Below are positions 43,059 to 51,749 of a DNA stretch of 64,000 bases, in pieces. The stretch covers positions 62,001 to 126,000 of the forward strand of contig NZ_VWXK01000014.1 in the NCBI RefSeq assembly GCF_011752565.1, given 5' to 3'. The stretch is from Pantoea sp. Ap-967. Lineage in GTDB: Bacteria; Pseudomonadota; Gammaproteobacteria; Pseudomonadales; Pseudomonadaceae. Position 1 is the stretch's first letter; each line of letters begins with the position of its first letter. The notes beneath the pieces are model-generated. The model was not told where the DNA came from. It ran no database searches and saw only the letters and a list, made by a program, of their open reading frames with translations. The position numbers and the translations under genes are program-made.

Positions 43059-43918
43059 CAGTGCATTCCCCCCAGCGCCAGGGCGCTGGCCAGGGCCATG
43101 CGGCTGTCGCTGCAATCGAGCGCTGCCAACAGCGGCAAGGGTGTGCAGGACAGCCCCAGCGCTTCGCCCAAGCGGGCAAGCCCGCCCTGCCCGAGCGCCG
43201 GCGCACCGGTGACAAATACCTCAGTGGGGGCCACGCCATCAGCAAAGACATCACCCGACCGCTGCGGCGCCACGCCGGCCTGCAGCTCACACTGCCGAGG
43301 CAGGCTGCCCTGCTGCCAACCATGCACGATCAGGCTGCCGGGCTCGATGCGCAGCAACGCCGCCCTGCCGCCCGCCTGGGGCGGCATCAGGCGCTGCAGG
43401 GCAATGCTGTCGACCTCGACCACGGCCAGTTCCAGCCTGGCCTGGGCGAACAGCGACTCAAGCGGCTGCAACAGGCTCTGCCGGCAGGCCGCGACCATGA
43501 CGTCCAGGTAGCCGGGCTGTAGTTGCGAAGCGCCCAGCACCTGGAAATCCAGTTGCAGTTCTTCAAGAGGGAAAGGAAACAGTTGGTCGGCGTCCGCCAG
43601 CAACTGCGTCTCGCGTTCACTGTCGGCCTGGCCAGCGGGCAGCTGCAACACCTTGCAAATCACCTGGGACGCCGGCAGTGCAACCGCCGCCCGCCGTTGC
43701 CGGCTGCCACATTGCCGGTAGGCACTGCGCAGCGCGCCAGCCACCCGCTCATCATCGTGCCGAGCATTACCCGGGGCGAAGGGTTCAAACCCCTGGAACG
43801 CCCAGGCAACCCGCTCAAGGCGCCCTGCGCGCCGACGCAGCTGCGCCACCCTTACAGAATCTGCGGCGATTTCCACCCCCAGCAGTGAACCGGCATCCTT
43901 GCCAAAACGTCCAAGCAT
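43058..43918 (-). CDS. pilM: Type IV pilus assembly protein PilM (actin-like)
   Basis: 286 residues of actin-like fold. N-terminal 'SLLGVEIAADSVRVAQL' phosphate loop, then 'LLADADQLFPFPLEELQLDF', a PilM landmark. Cytoplasmic ring component binding the PilN N-terminus. Shorter than P. aeruginosa PilM (354 aa), in line with the compact pilOP and pilQ of this operon. ATG at 43918 has AGGAAG 6 nt upstream. First gene of the operon, divergent from ponA. Confidence 0.87.
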   Translation of the reverse strand: MLGRFGKDAGSLLGVEIAADSVRVAQLRRRAGRLERVAWAFQGFEPFAPGNARHDDERVAGALRSAYRQCGSRQRRAAVALPASQVICKVLQLPAGQADSERETQLLADADQLFPFPLEELQLDFQVLGASQLQPGYLDVMVAACRQSLLQPLESLFAQARLELAVVEVDSIALQRLMPPQAGGRAALLRIEPGSLIVHGWQQGSLPRQCELQAGVAPQRSGDVFADGVAPTEVFVTGAPALGQGGLARLGEALGLSCTPLPLLAALDCSDSRMALASALALGGMH

Positions 43919-44022
43919 CGCGACTTCCTTGTTACAACCATGAACCGCCCTTGTGCCGGGCCCTGGCGGCCAGACGGTACTGCTGGCTACCTGGCCGGTC
44001 ACCCGGCACGGCGAAAAATGCT

Positions 44023-44028
44023 TATAAT
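44023..44028 (+). promoter_or_regulatory. Candidate -10 element of the ponA promoter
   Basis: A perfect TATAAT lies in the 176-nt divergent gap between pilM and ponA, 67 nt before the proposed ponA start. The region 17 nt upstream has no good -35 hexamer, so activity may depend on other contacts. Confidence 0.45.
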
Positions 44029-44094
44029 GCCCGGCGTTTTTTCGTCCGCCGGCCCCGTGCGCAACCCACCCCTCACTCTGGACACCGAAAAGCC

Positions 44095-46548
44095 TTGATA
44101 CGCCTGCTGAAGTTCTTCTGGTGGTCTTTCGTCGCAGTCATCTGCGCGCTCGTACTCGGTGTGAGCGGTGCGTTTCTGTATCTTAGCCCCAACCTGCCGT
44201 CGGTCGATTCGCTCAGAAGCGTTCAGTTGCAAATCCCCCTGAGGGTGTACAGCAGCGACGGCAAGCTGATTGCCGAGTTTGGCGAAATGCGCCGCTCGCC
44301 CATCCGTTTCGCGGAAATTCCCCCACAGTTCATTCAGGCGCTTCTGTCTGCCGAGGACGACAATTTCCTCAATCACTATGGTGTGGACCCGAGCAGCCTG
44401 ATGCGCGCCGCCACCCAGTTGGTGAAAACCGGCCACATCCAGACCGGCGGCAGCACCATCACCATGCAGGTGGCGAAGAACTTCTTCCTCACCAGCGAGC
44501 GCAGCTTCTCGCGCAAGACCAACGAAATTCTCCTGGCCCTGCAGATCGAGCGTGAGCTGACCAAGGACGAGATCCTTGAGCTGTACGTGAACAAGATCTA
44601 CCTGGGCAACCGCGCCTACGGCATCGACGCCGCCGCGCAGGTGTACTACGGCAAGTCGATCCGCGACGTGAGCCTGGCCCAGATGGCGATGATCGCCGGC
44701 CTGCCCAAGGCGCCCTCGCGCTTCAACCCGCTGGCCAACCCGGTGCGCGCCAAGGAGCGCCGTGACTGGATCCTGGGCCGCATGTACAAGCTCGGCAAGA
44801 TCGACCAAGCGAGCTACCAGACCGCCCTGGCCGAGCCGCTCAACGCCAGCTACCACGTGCCGACGCCTGAGGTGAATGCCCCGTACATCGCCGAGATGGC
44901 CCGCGCCGAAATGGTTGGCCGCTACGGCAGCGATGCCTACACCGAGGGCTTCCGCGTCACCACCACGGTGCCAAGCGACATGCAGGACATGGCCAACAAG
45001 GCCATCCTCAACGGCCTTACCGAATACGACGAGCGCCACGGCTACCGTGGCCCTGAAGCGCGCTTCCCGGGCAAGACCCAGGCCGCCTGGCTGCAGGAAC
45101 TGGCCAAGCAGCGCAACCTGGGCGCCCTGGAACCGGCCATCGTCACCCAGGTGGATAAAACCGACATCAAGGTCCTGACCCGTGGCGGCAAAGAGGAAGT
45201 GGTTGCCTGGGACAGCATGAAATGGGCGCGCCCCTTCATCAACACCAACGCCCAGGGCCGCGCACCGGCTGCGCCTGCCGACGTTGCGCAGGTCGGCGAC
45301 CTGGTGCGCCTGCAACGCCTGGACGATGGCAAGCTCAAGTTCAGCCAGGTGCCGGGGGCACAGAGCGCACTGGTAACCCTCGACCCTTACAACGGCGCCA
45401 TCCGCGCCCTGGTCGGCGGTTTCTCGTTCGAGCAGAGCAACTACAACCGTGCCATGCAGGCCAAGCGCCAGCCGGGTTCGAGCTTCAAGCCGTTCATCTA
45501 CAGCGCGGCGCTGGACAGCGGCTACACTGCCGCCAGCCTGGTCAACGATGCACCGATCGTGTTCGTCGACCAGTACCTGGACAAGGAATGGCGCCCGAAG
45601 AACGACACCAACACCTTCCTCGGCCCGATTCGCATGCGCGAGGCCTTGTACAAGTCGCGCAACCTGGTGTCGATCCGCCTGCTGCAGGCCATGGGCGTAG
45701 ACCGCACCATCGACTACATCACCAAGTTCGGCTTCAACAAGCAGGACCTGCCGCGCAACCTGTCCCTGGCCCTGGGCACCGCGACGTTGACGCCAATGGA
45801 AATCGCCACCGGCTGGAGCACCTTTGCCAACGGCGGCTACAAGGTCAACCCGTACCTGATCGACCGTATCGAGAGCCGCAACGGCGAAACCCTGTTCACC
45901 GCCAACCCGGCCCACGTGCCAATGGGTGCCGAAGACCATGCTGGCCTTGCCGCCCCCGAGCAGCCGATCAGCACCGCTGCCCTGCCGGGCGAGGCCCCGT
46001 CGGCCCTGGGCCAGATTGCCCCACCGCCGCAAACGCCCGCCGTTGCCGAGCAGATCATCGATGGCCGCACCACCTACATCCTCACCAGCATGCTGCAGGA
46101 CGTGATCAAGCGCGGCACCGGCCGCCGCGCGCTGGCCCTGGGCCGTGATGACCTGGCGGGCAAGACCGGTACCACCAACGACTCCAAGGATGCCTGGTTC
46201 TCTGGCTACAACGCCGATTACGTGACCACCGTGTGGGTCGGTTTCGACCAGCCGGAAAGCCTTGGCCGCCGTGAATACGGTGGCACCGCGGCGCTGCCGA
46301 TCTGGATGAAGTTCATGGGTGCGGCGCTCAAGGACAAGCCAAGCCACGCACCGGCCGAGCCGGAAGGCATCCTCAGCCTGCGGGTTGACCCGGTCAGTGG
46401 CCGTGCGGCTTCGCCGAGCACGCCGAACGCCTACTTCGAGCTGTTCAAGGCCGAGGATTCGCCGCCGTCGGTGGATGAGCTGGGCAACGGCACGGCACCG
46501 GGCAGCCCGCTGCCGGCCGATGAGGCGGCGCCGATGGACCTGTTCTGA
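44095..46548 (+). CDS. ponA: Penicillin-binding protein 1A
   Basis: 817-residue bifunctional class A PBP. N-terminal inner-membrane anchor ('FVAVICALVLGVSGAFLYL'), glycosyltransferase domain with 'LLSAEDDNFLNHYGVD' (catalytic Glu) and 'GGSTITMQVAKNFFL', an OB-like insert, and transpeptidase domain with SSFK (Ser462), 'SRN' and KTGT. It polymerises and crosslinks peptidoglycan in the periplasm. Start is TTG at 44095, giving MIRLLKFFWW, which fits relatives' N-termini; the Shine-Dalgarno is weak, so the exact start is uncertain. Confidence 0.93.
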   Translation: MIRLLKFFWWSFVAVICALVLGVSGAFLYLSPNLPSVDSLRSVQLQIPLRVYSSDGKLIAEFGEMRRSPIRFAEIPPQFIQALLSAEDDNFLNHYGVDPSSLMRAATQLVKTGHIQTGGSTITMQVAKNFFLTSERSFSRKTNEILLALQIERELTKDEILELYVNKIYLGNRAYGIDAAAQVYYGKSIRDVSLAQMAMIAGLPKAPSRFNPLANPVRAKERRDWILGRMYKLGKIDQASYQTALAEPLNASYHVPTPEVNAPYIAEMARAEMVGRYGSDAYTEGFRVTTTVPSDMQDMANKAILNGLTEYDERHGYRGPEARFPGKTQAAWLQELAKQRNLGALEPAIVTQVDKTDIKVLTRGGKEEVVAWDSMKWARPFINTNAQGRAPAAPADVAQVGDLVRLQRLDDGKLKFSQVPGAQSALVTLDPYNGAIRALVGGFSFEQSNYNRAMQAKRQPGSSFKPFIYSAALDSGYTAASLVNDAPIVFVDQYLDKEWRPKNDTNTFLGPIRMREALYKSRNLVSIRLLQAMGVDRTIDYITKFGFNKQDLPRNLSLALGTATLTPMEIATGWSTFANGGYKVNPYLIDRIESRNGETLFTANPAHVPMGAEDHAGLAAPEQPISTAALPGEAPSALGQIAPPPQTPAVAEQIIDGRTTYILTSMLQDVIKRGTGRRALALGRDDLAGKTGTTNDSKDAWFSGYNADYVTTVWVGFDQPESLGRREYGGTAALPIWMKFMGAALKDKPSHAPAEPEGILSLRVDPVSGRAASPSTPNAYFELFKAEDSPPSVDELGNGTAPGSPLPADEAAPMDLF

Positions 46549-46557
46549 CCGTAGATC

Positions 46558-46651
46558 GCATCGCGAGCTACGCTCGCTCCTACCGGCTCTGTGCAGGCTC
46601 ATTCGTCCTTGCACCGCCCCCTCTGTAGGAGCGAGCAAAGCTCGCGATGCG
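46558..46651. repeat. REP inverted pair (GAGCAAAGCTC subtype)
   Basis: Arms 46558–46584 and 46625–46651, core GTAGGAGCGAGCAAAGCTCG with a few mismatches (the left arm has GAGCTACGCTC), followed by a small CGCCGCAAAGCGGCG hairpin. Between convergent ponA and maeB. Confidence 0.85.
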
Positions 46652-46680
46652 CCGCAAAGCGGCGCCCAATGCACAGGGCA

Positions 46681-46715
46681 AAAAAAAGCCCCGGCTCTCA
46701 CGAGCCGGGGCTTTT
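46681..46715. terminator. Bidirectional Rho-independent terminator between ponA and maeB
   Basis: AGCCCCGGCTC tcac GAGCCGGGGCT, an 11-bp perfect stem with a tetraloop, flanked by a run of A's on the left and T's on the right, so it can end both the plus-strand ponA transcript and the minus-strand maeB transcript. Confidence 0.92.
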
Positions 46716-46732
46716 TGGTGTTACGGCCGTAA

Positions 46733-48001
46733 TCAGCCGTTGAACACTTCATCCACGCTGTTCAGCGGGTAGTGCTTCGGATACGGCAGGGTAGCCACGC
46801 CGGATTCGATGGCAGCCTTGGCCACGGCGTCGGAAACGACGGTGATCAGGCGAGCGTCCAGCGGCTTCGGAATGATGTACTCACGGCCGAACTCCAGGCC
46901 TTCCACGCCGTAGGCTTCGCATACTTCCTTCGGCACCGGCAGCTTGGCCAGGTCCTTCAGGGCGATGGCGGCGGCGATCTTCATCTCTTCGTTGATGCGC
47001 TTGGCGCGAACGTCCAGGGCACCACGGAAGATGAACGGGAAGCCCAGTACGTTGTTGACCTGGTTCGGGTAGTCGGAACGACCGGTGGCCATGATCACGT
47101 CGCTGCGGGTGGCGTGGGCCAGCTCCGGGGAAATTTCCGGGTCCGGGTTCGAGCAGGCGAACACGATCGGGTTGGCAGCCATCGACTTCAGGCCTTCCGG
47201 GCTCAGCAGGTTCGGGCCGGACAGGCCAACGAACACGTCTGCGCCGTCCAGGGCATCGGCCAGGGTGCGCTTGTCGGTAGCGTGGGCGAACTGGGCCTTG
47301 TACTGGTTCAGGTCGTCGCGGCCAGCGTGGATCACGCCGCTGCGGTCGATCATGAAGATGTTCTCGACCTTGGCACCCATGCTCACCAGCAGCTTCATGC
47401 AGGAGATGGCGGCAGCACCGGCACCCAGGCAGACGATCTTGGCGTCTTCGAGTTTCTTGCCGGCGATTTCCAGGGCGTTGATCATGCCGGCCGCGGTAAC
47501 GATCGCGGTGCCGTGCTGGTCATCGTGGAACACTGGAATGTCGCACTGCTCGATCAGGGTGCGCTCGATTTCAAAGCACTCTGGCGCCTTGATGTCTTCC
47601 AGGTTGATGCCACCGAAGGTGATCGAAATGCGCTTGACGGTGTCGATGAACGCCTGTGGGCTTTCCGAGTCGACTTCGATGTCGAATACATCGATACCGG
47701 CGAAACGCTTGAACAGAACGCCCTTGCCTTCCATGACCGGCTTGGAAGCCAGTGGGCCGAGGTCACCCAGACCGAGGATGGCGGTGCCATCGGAGATTAC
47801 CGCGACCAGGTTGCCCTTGCCGGTGTACTTGTAGGCCAGCTCAGGATCACGGCCAATTTCACGCACAGGTTCTGCAACGCCTGGGCTGTACGCCAGGGCG
47901 AGGTCACGGGCGGTGGCGGTGGGCTTGGAGAGCTCGACGCTCAGTTTCCCCGGACGAGGTTGAGCGTGGTATTCGAGAGCGGCGGTTTTCAGGTCTGACA
48001 T
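46733..48001 (-). CDS. maeB: Malic enzyme (NAD(P)-dependent, oxaloacetate-decarboxylating)
   Basis: 422 residues. Converts malate to pyruvate and CO2 with NAD(P) reduction. 'LALAYSPGVAEPVREI', 'GLGDLGPLASKPVMEGKGVL' and 'FHDDQHGTAIVTAAG' mark the malic domain; the NAD-binding domain has 'IVCLGAGAAAISCMKLL'. It lacks the C-terminal phosphotransacetylase-like domain of long MaeB enzymes, so it is the short form. ATG at 48001 (MSDLKTAALEYHAQ) is preferred to longer frames upstream. Confidence 0.93.
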   Translation of the reverse strand: MSDLKTAALEYHAQPRPGKLSVELSKPTATARDLALAYSPGVAEPVREIGRDPELAYKYTGKGNLVAVISDGTAILGLGDLGPLASKPVMEGKGVLFKRFAGIDVFDIEVDSESPQAFIDTVKRISITFGGINLEDIKAPECFEIERTLIEQCDIPVFHDDQHGTAIVTAAGMINALEIAGKKLEDAKIVCLGAGAAAISCMKLLVSMGAKVENIFMIDRSGVIHAGRDDLNQYKAQFAHATDKRTLADALDGADVFVGLSGPNLLSPEGLKSMAANPIVFACSNPDPEISPELAHATRSDVIMATGRSDYPNQVNNVLGFPFIFRGALDVRAKRINEEMKIAAAIALKDLAKLPVPKEVCEAYGVEGLEFGREYIIPKPLDARLITVVSDAVAKAAIESGVATLPYPKHYPLNSVDEVFNG

Positions 48002-48180
48002 GGTGGGCATTCCGCTATTTACTGTTCTGACGGACCGCCGAGGATACGCAAAGAGCCGGGGAGCCACAAGACTGGTCAGTCACTTGTGTCAAGGCCTTTG
48101 GCCTACGACTTTAAGCTATCGCACACGGGGGCATTCGACTCACAGTGTGTACAATCTGATAGCGAAATGTCTACATCTTT

Positions 48181-49002
48181 TCAGCCTGAAACACGCTCCA
48201 ACATGCTTGGATCGGTCAATGGCAACACCCAGCGTCTTTGCCCAGGCTTCAGTGTGCCGTTGCGGGAACGGTCCCGCAGCCAGCCGCGCGCTTCGACCTG
48301 GCGCCCCTTGAGATTATCCAAGAAGCCGGCAGGCAAGGTGCGTAACAGACGAGTGGGGACATGCAGCACGACATTGCTGTCCAGCGCCAGCCAGATACCG
48401 CCGCGATTGCGCTCGATGCTGCCGATTCGGCCGCTGAGCACGGCGAACCCCGGCTGCCTGACCTGCGCCGGCCGGCGCACCGGTGCAGTACGCCATAGGC
48501 CCAGCCGGGCGTTGCGTGCCGTTCGCTCGGCCGCTTGCTGGCAGGTGACAAGGCGCACGTTGGGCGCCACCGCCACGCGGTAGCCGAGCCCTTCGCTGAG
48601 CAGCTGCGCTTCGAGATTGTCGCCATTACGGCCGTACAGGTGTGCCAGGGTGCGGCCGTACCTGTCCTTGCCCTCGGCCCCCGGCAGCAGCCCGAGCCGC
48701 CCGCCATTGGCATCTACCAAGGCCTGCAGCCGCTGCTTCGCGGCCTCGGCGAAGGGCTCGCTGGGGCGGCCCCTGCGGCCGATCTCCGGGGCATTGATGC
48801 CGATCAGGCGCACGCGCCGCCCGTCGGCCAGGCGCAGCGTGTCGCCATCGGTGACCTGGCGCACCAGCACCTGCTGCGTCTTGCCCGGCAGCGGGCAGAA
48901 CGCCCAGGCGGGAAACTGCCAGAAAACGCCCATAAAAAAAGCGCCCACAAGGGGCGCCTTCTTCAGCAGCAATGCGAAACCCGAAGGGCTCGCCGTGCGC
49001 AT
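48181..49002 (-). CDS. Secreted thermonuclease-like (SNase) protein
   Basis: 273 residues. An SNase OB-fold spans about residues 45–165, with 'VTDGDTLRLADGRRVRLIG', 'NAPEIG' and 'GKDRYGRTLAHLY' holding the usual Asp, Arg and Glu positions. A second beta-rich domain follows ('VLSGRIGSIERNRGGIWLAL'). The hydrophobic leader 'APLVGAFFMGVFWQFPAWAF' suggests export. The ATG at 49002 starts 2 nt after the rpmE stop. Codons 16–23 coincide with the rpmE terminator hairpin, so an ATG at 48933 is an alternative start, but that form would lose most of the leader. Confidence 0.75.
   Translation of the reverse strand: MRTASPSGFALLLKKAPLVGAFFMGVFWQFPAWAFCPLPGKTQQVLVRQVTDGDTLRLADGRRVRLIGINAPEIGRRGRPSEPFAEAAKQRLQALVDANGGRLGLLPGAEGKDRYGRTLAHLYGRNGDNLEAQLLSEGLGYRVAVAPNVRLVTCQQAAERTARNARLGLWRTAPVRRPAQVRQPGFAVLSGRIGSIERNRGGIWLALDSNVVLHVPTRLLRTLPAGFLDNLKGRQVEARGWLRDRSRNGTLKPGQRRWVLPLTDPSMLERVSG
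48934..48957 (-). terminator. Rho-independent terminator of rpmE, inside the nuclease frame
   Basis: On the minus strand GGCGCCCC TTGT GGGCGC is followed by seven T's. It begins about 45 nt after the rpmE stop and lies within codons of the downstream nuclease, where it is read as APLVGAFF. Confidence 0.8.
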
Positions 49003-49004
49003 GA

Positions 49005-49220
49005 TTACTTCTTGGTACCGAACATGCCGAAGCGGTCGGCGAACTTCTGTACGCGACCACCGGTGTCCAGGACTTTCTGCTTACCGGTGTAGAACGGGTG
49101 GCACAGGTTGCAAACGTCGATCGCCAGGGTGTTGCCCAGGGTCGAACGCGTTTCGAACTTGTTACCGCAGCTGCAGGTGACTGCAACTACTTCGTAGTTC
49201 GGGTGGATACCTTCTTTCAT
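49005..49220 (-). CDS. rpmE: 50S ribosomal protein L31 (zinc-binding form)
   Basis: 71 residues. Cys16, Cys18, Cys37 and Cys40 (CSC, CNLC) form the zinc site, so this is the C+ form that stores zinc; the zinc-free RpmE2 paralogue would be elsewhere. The ATG at 49220 is preceded by GAGGAAG. Divergent from priA. Confidence 0.97.
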   Translation of the reverse strand: MKEGIHPNYEVVAVTCSCGNKFETRSTLGNTLAIDVCNLCHPFYTGKQKVLDTGGRVQKFADRFGMFGTKK

Positions 49221-49387
49221 GGTCACTTCCTCGAGCTGCGTGCCGCCACCCAACACCAATTGTTGAATACCGCACGTAATTAGGCGGCGAATAATACCAG
49301 AGCACCGCGCCAACGCAAGTTGTCGCTTGCACCGACCGTCGTCTGCTAGGCTCGCCAGTCATTGAAACGCCCTCCGAGACTTTCCGC

Positions 49388-51607
49388 GTGCCCGACGTCA
49401 TCCTGCGCCTTGCCCTGCCTTCCCCCTTGCGTCGCCTGTTCGACTACCGGGCGCCAGCGAGCATGGCGCGCCAGACGCTGACGCCGGGCATGCGCATCCG
49501 GGTGCCGTTCGGCCGCCGCGAGATGATCGGGGTGCTGGTGGAAGTATGCGAGCACAGCGAGGTGCCGGCCGACAAACTCAAGCCGGCCAGCGCCCTGCTC
49601 GACCCGGTTTCGCCGGTGCCGGCGCCGCTGTTCAAGCTGTGCCTGTGGACCGCCCAGTATTACCAGCACAGCCTTGGCGACACTTTGAGCTGGGCCCTGC
49701 CAACCCTGCTGCGCCAGGGCGAGCCAGCCGAGATGCGCCAGGAGCGATTCTGGCACGTGGCCCCCGGCGCACGTTTGGAAGACCCACGCATCGCCCGCGC
49801 CCCGCGCCAGCGCGATGCCCTCAAGACCCTGGCCCAGCACCCCCATGGCGTGGCCCACAGCCTGCTGAGCAAGCTCAACCTGAACAAGGACAGCCTCGAC
49901 CTGCTGCTGGCCAAGGAGCTGGTCACGCTGGAAGTACGCCGCCAGTTGCCGGCCCAGCGCCACGAACACTGGCTGGCGCAGCCGGAACTGCCGCTCAATG
50001 ATGAGCAGCGCGAGGCGTTCGATACCGTGCGCGAGGGCTTTGGCGGGTTTGCCGCGTTCCTGCTGGCCGGGGTTACCGGCAGCGGCAAGACCGAGGTGTA
50101 CCTGCAGCTGATCCGTGAAACCCTGGAAGCCGGCAAGCAGGCGCTGGTGCTGATTCCCGAGATCAACCTCGGCCCACAGACCCTGGCGCGCTTCGAGCAG
50201 CGCTTCAATGCGCGCATCGCCTTGCTGCACTCGGCGGTCAACGACCGCGAGCGCCTCGATGCCTGGCTGGCCGCCCGCGACGGCGAGGCCGACATCATCA
50301 TCGGCACGCGCTCGGCGCTGTTCACACCGATGAAGAACCCCGGCCTGATCATCATCGACGAGGAGCATGACGGCTCCTATAAGCAGCAGGAAGGCTTGCG
50401 CTACCACGCCCGCGACCTGGCCTTGGTGCGTGCCCACCAGGAAAACGTGCCAATCCTGCTGGGTTCGGCCACGCCGTCACTGGAAACCCTGCACAACGCC
50501 CTGACCGGCCGCTACCGCCTGCTGCGCATGAACCAGCGCGCCGGTGGCGCCCGCCCACCGCGCATGCTGCGCCTGGACGTGAAAAGCCTGCCACTGGACA
50601 GCGGCATCAGCGGCCCGCTGCAACAAGCCATCCGCCAGACCCTGGAAGCCGGCCAACAGGTGCTGGTGTTCCTCAACCGCCGCGGTTTCGCCCCGACCCT
50701 GCTGTGCCACGACTGCGGCTGGCTGTCGGAATGCCCGCGCTGCGATGCGCGCATGACCGTGCACCAGCGCTCCGGCGTGCTGCGCTGCCACCACTGCGGC
50801 TATGACGAGCGCCTGCCGCACCAGTGCCCGCAATGCAACCACGTCGACCTGCGCCCGGTAGGTGCCGGCACCGAGCGCGCCGAGGAGCGCCTGAAGGTGC
50901 TGTTCCCGGACTACCCGATCCTGCGCGTGGACCGCGACAGCACGGCGCGCAAGGACGCCATGCAGCAGCTGTTCAGCACCATCCAGCGCGGCCAGCCGAG
51001 CATCCTGGTCGGCACCCAGATGCTGGCCAAGGGGCATCACTTCCCGCGGGTGACCTTGGTGGCGATCCTCGATGCCGACGGCGGCCTATTCTCCGGGGAC
51101 TTCCGCGCCAGCGAGCGCATGGCCCAGCTGATCGTGCAGGTGGCCGGGCGCGCAGGGCGGGCCGAGGAGCCTGGCAAGGTCATCATCCAGACCCACCTGG
51201 CCGACCACCCGCTGTTGGTACAACTGACCGAGCAGGGTTACTTCGCCTTCGCCGAGCAGGCCCTGGACGAGCGCCGCAATGCCGGCCTGCCACCGTATTC
51301 GCACCTGGCCCTGCTGCGCGCCGAGGCGCACAAGCCCGGGCAGGCCGAAGGCTTCCTCGATGAAGCCTGCGCTGCCGCCGAGCGCCTGGTGGCCGAACAG
51401 CGGCTGCCGGGCATCGAGTTGCTGGGGCCGGTGCCGGCGCCCATGGAGCGCCGCGCCGGGCGCTTCCGGGCGCAATTGTTGATTCAGGCCAATACCCGGG
51501 CGCCCTTGCATCGACTGATCAGCGCCTGGTTGCTAGTGTTGGAGCAACTGCCGAGTGGGCGCCAGGTGCGTTGGTCGCTGGATGTCGACCCGGTCGACCT
51601 GTATTGA
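49388..51607 (+). CDS. priA: Primosomal protein N', replication restart helicase PriA
   Basis: 739 residues. 3'-DNA-binding N-terminal domain, Walker A GVTGSGKT, DEEH box in 'IIIDEEHDGSYKQQ', then a zinc module with four CxxC pairs ('CHDCGWLSECPRC', 'CHHCGYDERLPHQCPQC') between the helicase lobes. Reloads the replicative helicase at stalled forks. GTG start at 49388, followed by the family-typical 'PDVILRLALPSPLRRLFDY'. Confidence 0.96.
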   Translation: MPDVILRLALPSPLRRLFDYRAPASMARQTLTPGMRIRVPFGRREMIGVLVEVCEHSEVPADKLKPASALLDPVSPVPAPLFKLCLWTAQYYQHSLGDTLSWALPTLLRQGEPAEMRQERFWHVAPGARLEDPRIARAPRQRDALKTLAQHPHGVAHSLLSKLNLNKDSLDLLLAKELVTLEVRRQLPAQRHEHWLAQPELPLNDEQREAFDTVREGFGGFAAFLLAGVTGSGKTEVYLQLIRETLEAGKQALVLIPEINLGPQTLARFEQRFNARIALLHSAVNDRERLDAWLAARDGEADIIIGTRSALFTPMKNPGLIIIDEEHDGSYKQQEGLRYHARDLALVRAHQENVPILLGSATPSLETLHNALTGRYRLLRMNQRAGGARPPRMLRLDVKSLPLDSGISGPLQQAIRQTLEAGQQVLVFLNRRGFAPTLLCHDCGWLSECPRCDARMTVHQRSGVLRCHHCGYDERLPHQCPQCNHVDLRPVGAGTERAEERLKVLFPDYPILRVDRDSTARKDAMQQLFSTIQRGQPSILVGTQMLAKGHHFPRVTLVAILDADGGLFSGDFRASERMAQLIVQVAGRAGRAEEPGKVIIQTHLADHPLLVQLTEQGYFAFAEQALDERRNAGLPPYSHLALLRAEAHKPGQAEGFLDEACAAAERLVAEQRLPGIELLGPVPAPMERRAGRFRAQLLIQANTRAPLHRLISAWLLVLEQLPSGRQVRWSLDVDPVDLY

Positions 51608-51630
51608 CGCCAGGGGCCGCAGATACCTGT

Positions 51631-51657
51631 GTAGGAGCGGCCTTGCGCCGCGAAAGG
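51631..51657 (+). repeat. Single REP element (GGCCTTGCGCC variant)
   Basis: GTAGGAGCGGCCTTGCGCCG followed by CGAAAGG, without an inverse partner, between priA and argS. Confidence 0.8.
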
Positions 51658-51749
51658 TTGGCAACCCGCTCCCAGCCACGGATAATGCCCCGTTTTTCCA
51701 CCTGCGCATCCAGGCGCTCCACCGCGCTTGCGGTCGAAAAGAGATCCCC

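Noticed and set aside
43999..46752. 917-codon frame antisense to ponA
   Set aside because: All PBP1A motifs lie on the plus strand; the antisense translation shows no family and runs through the ponA–maeB terminator.
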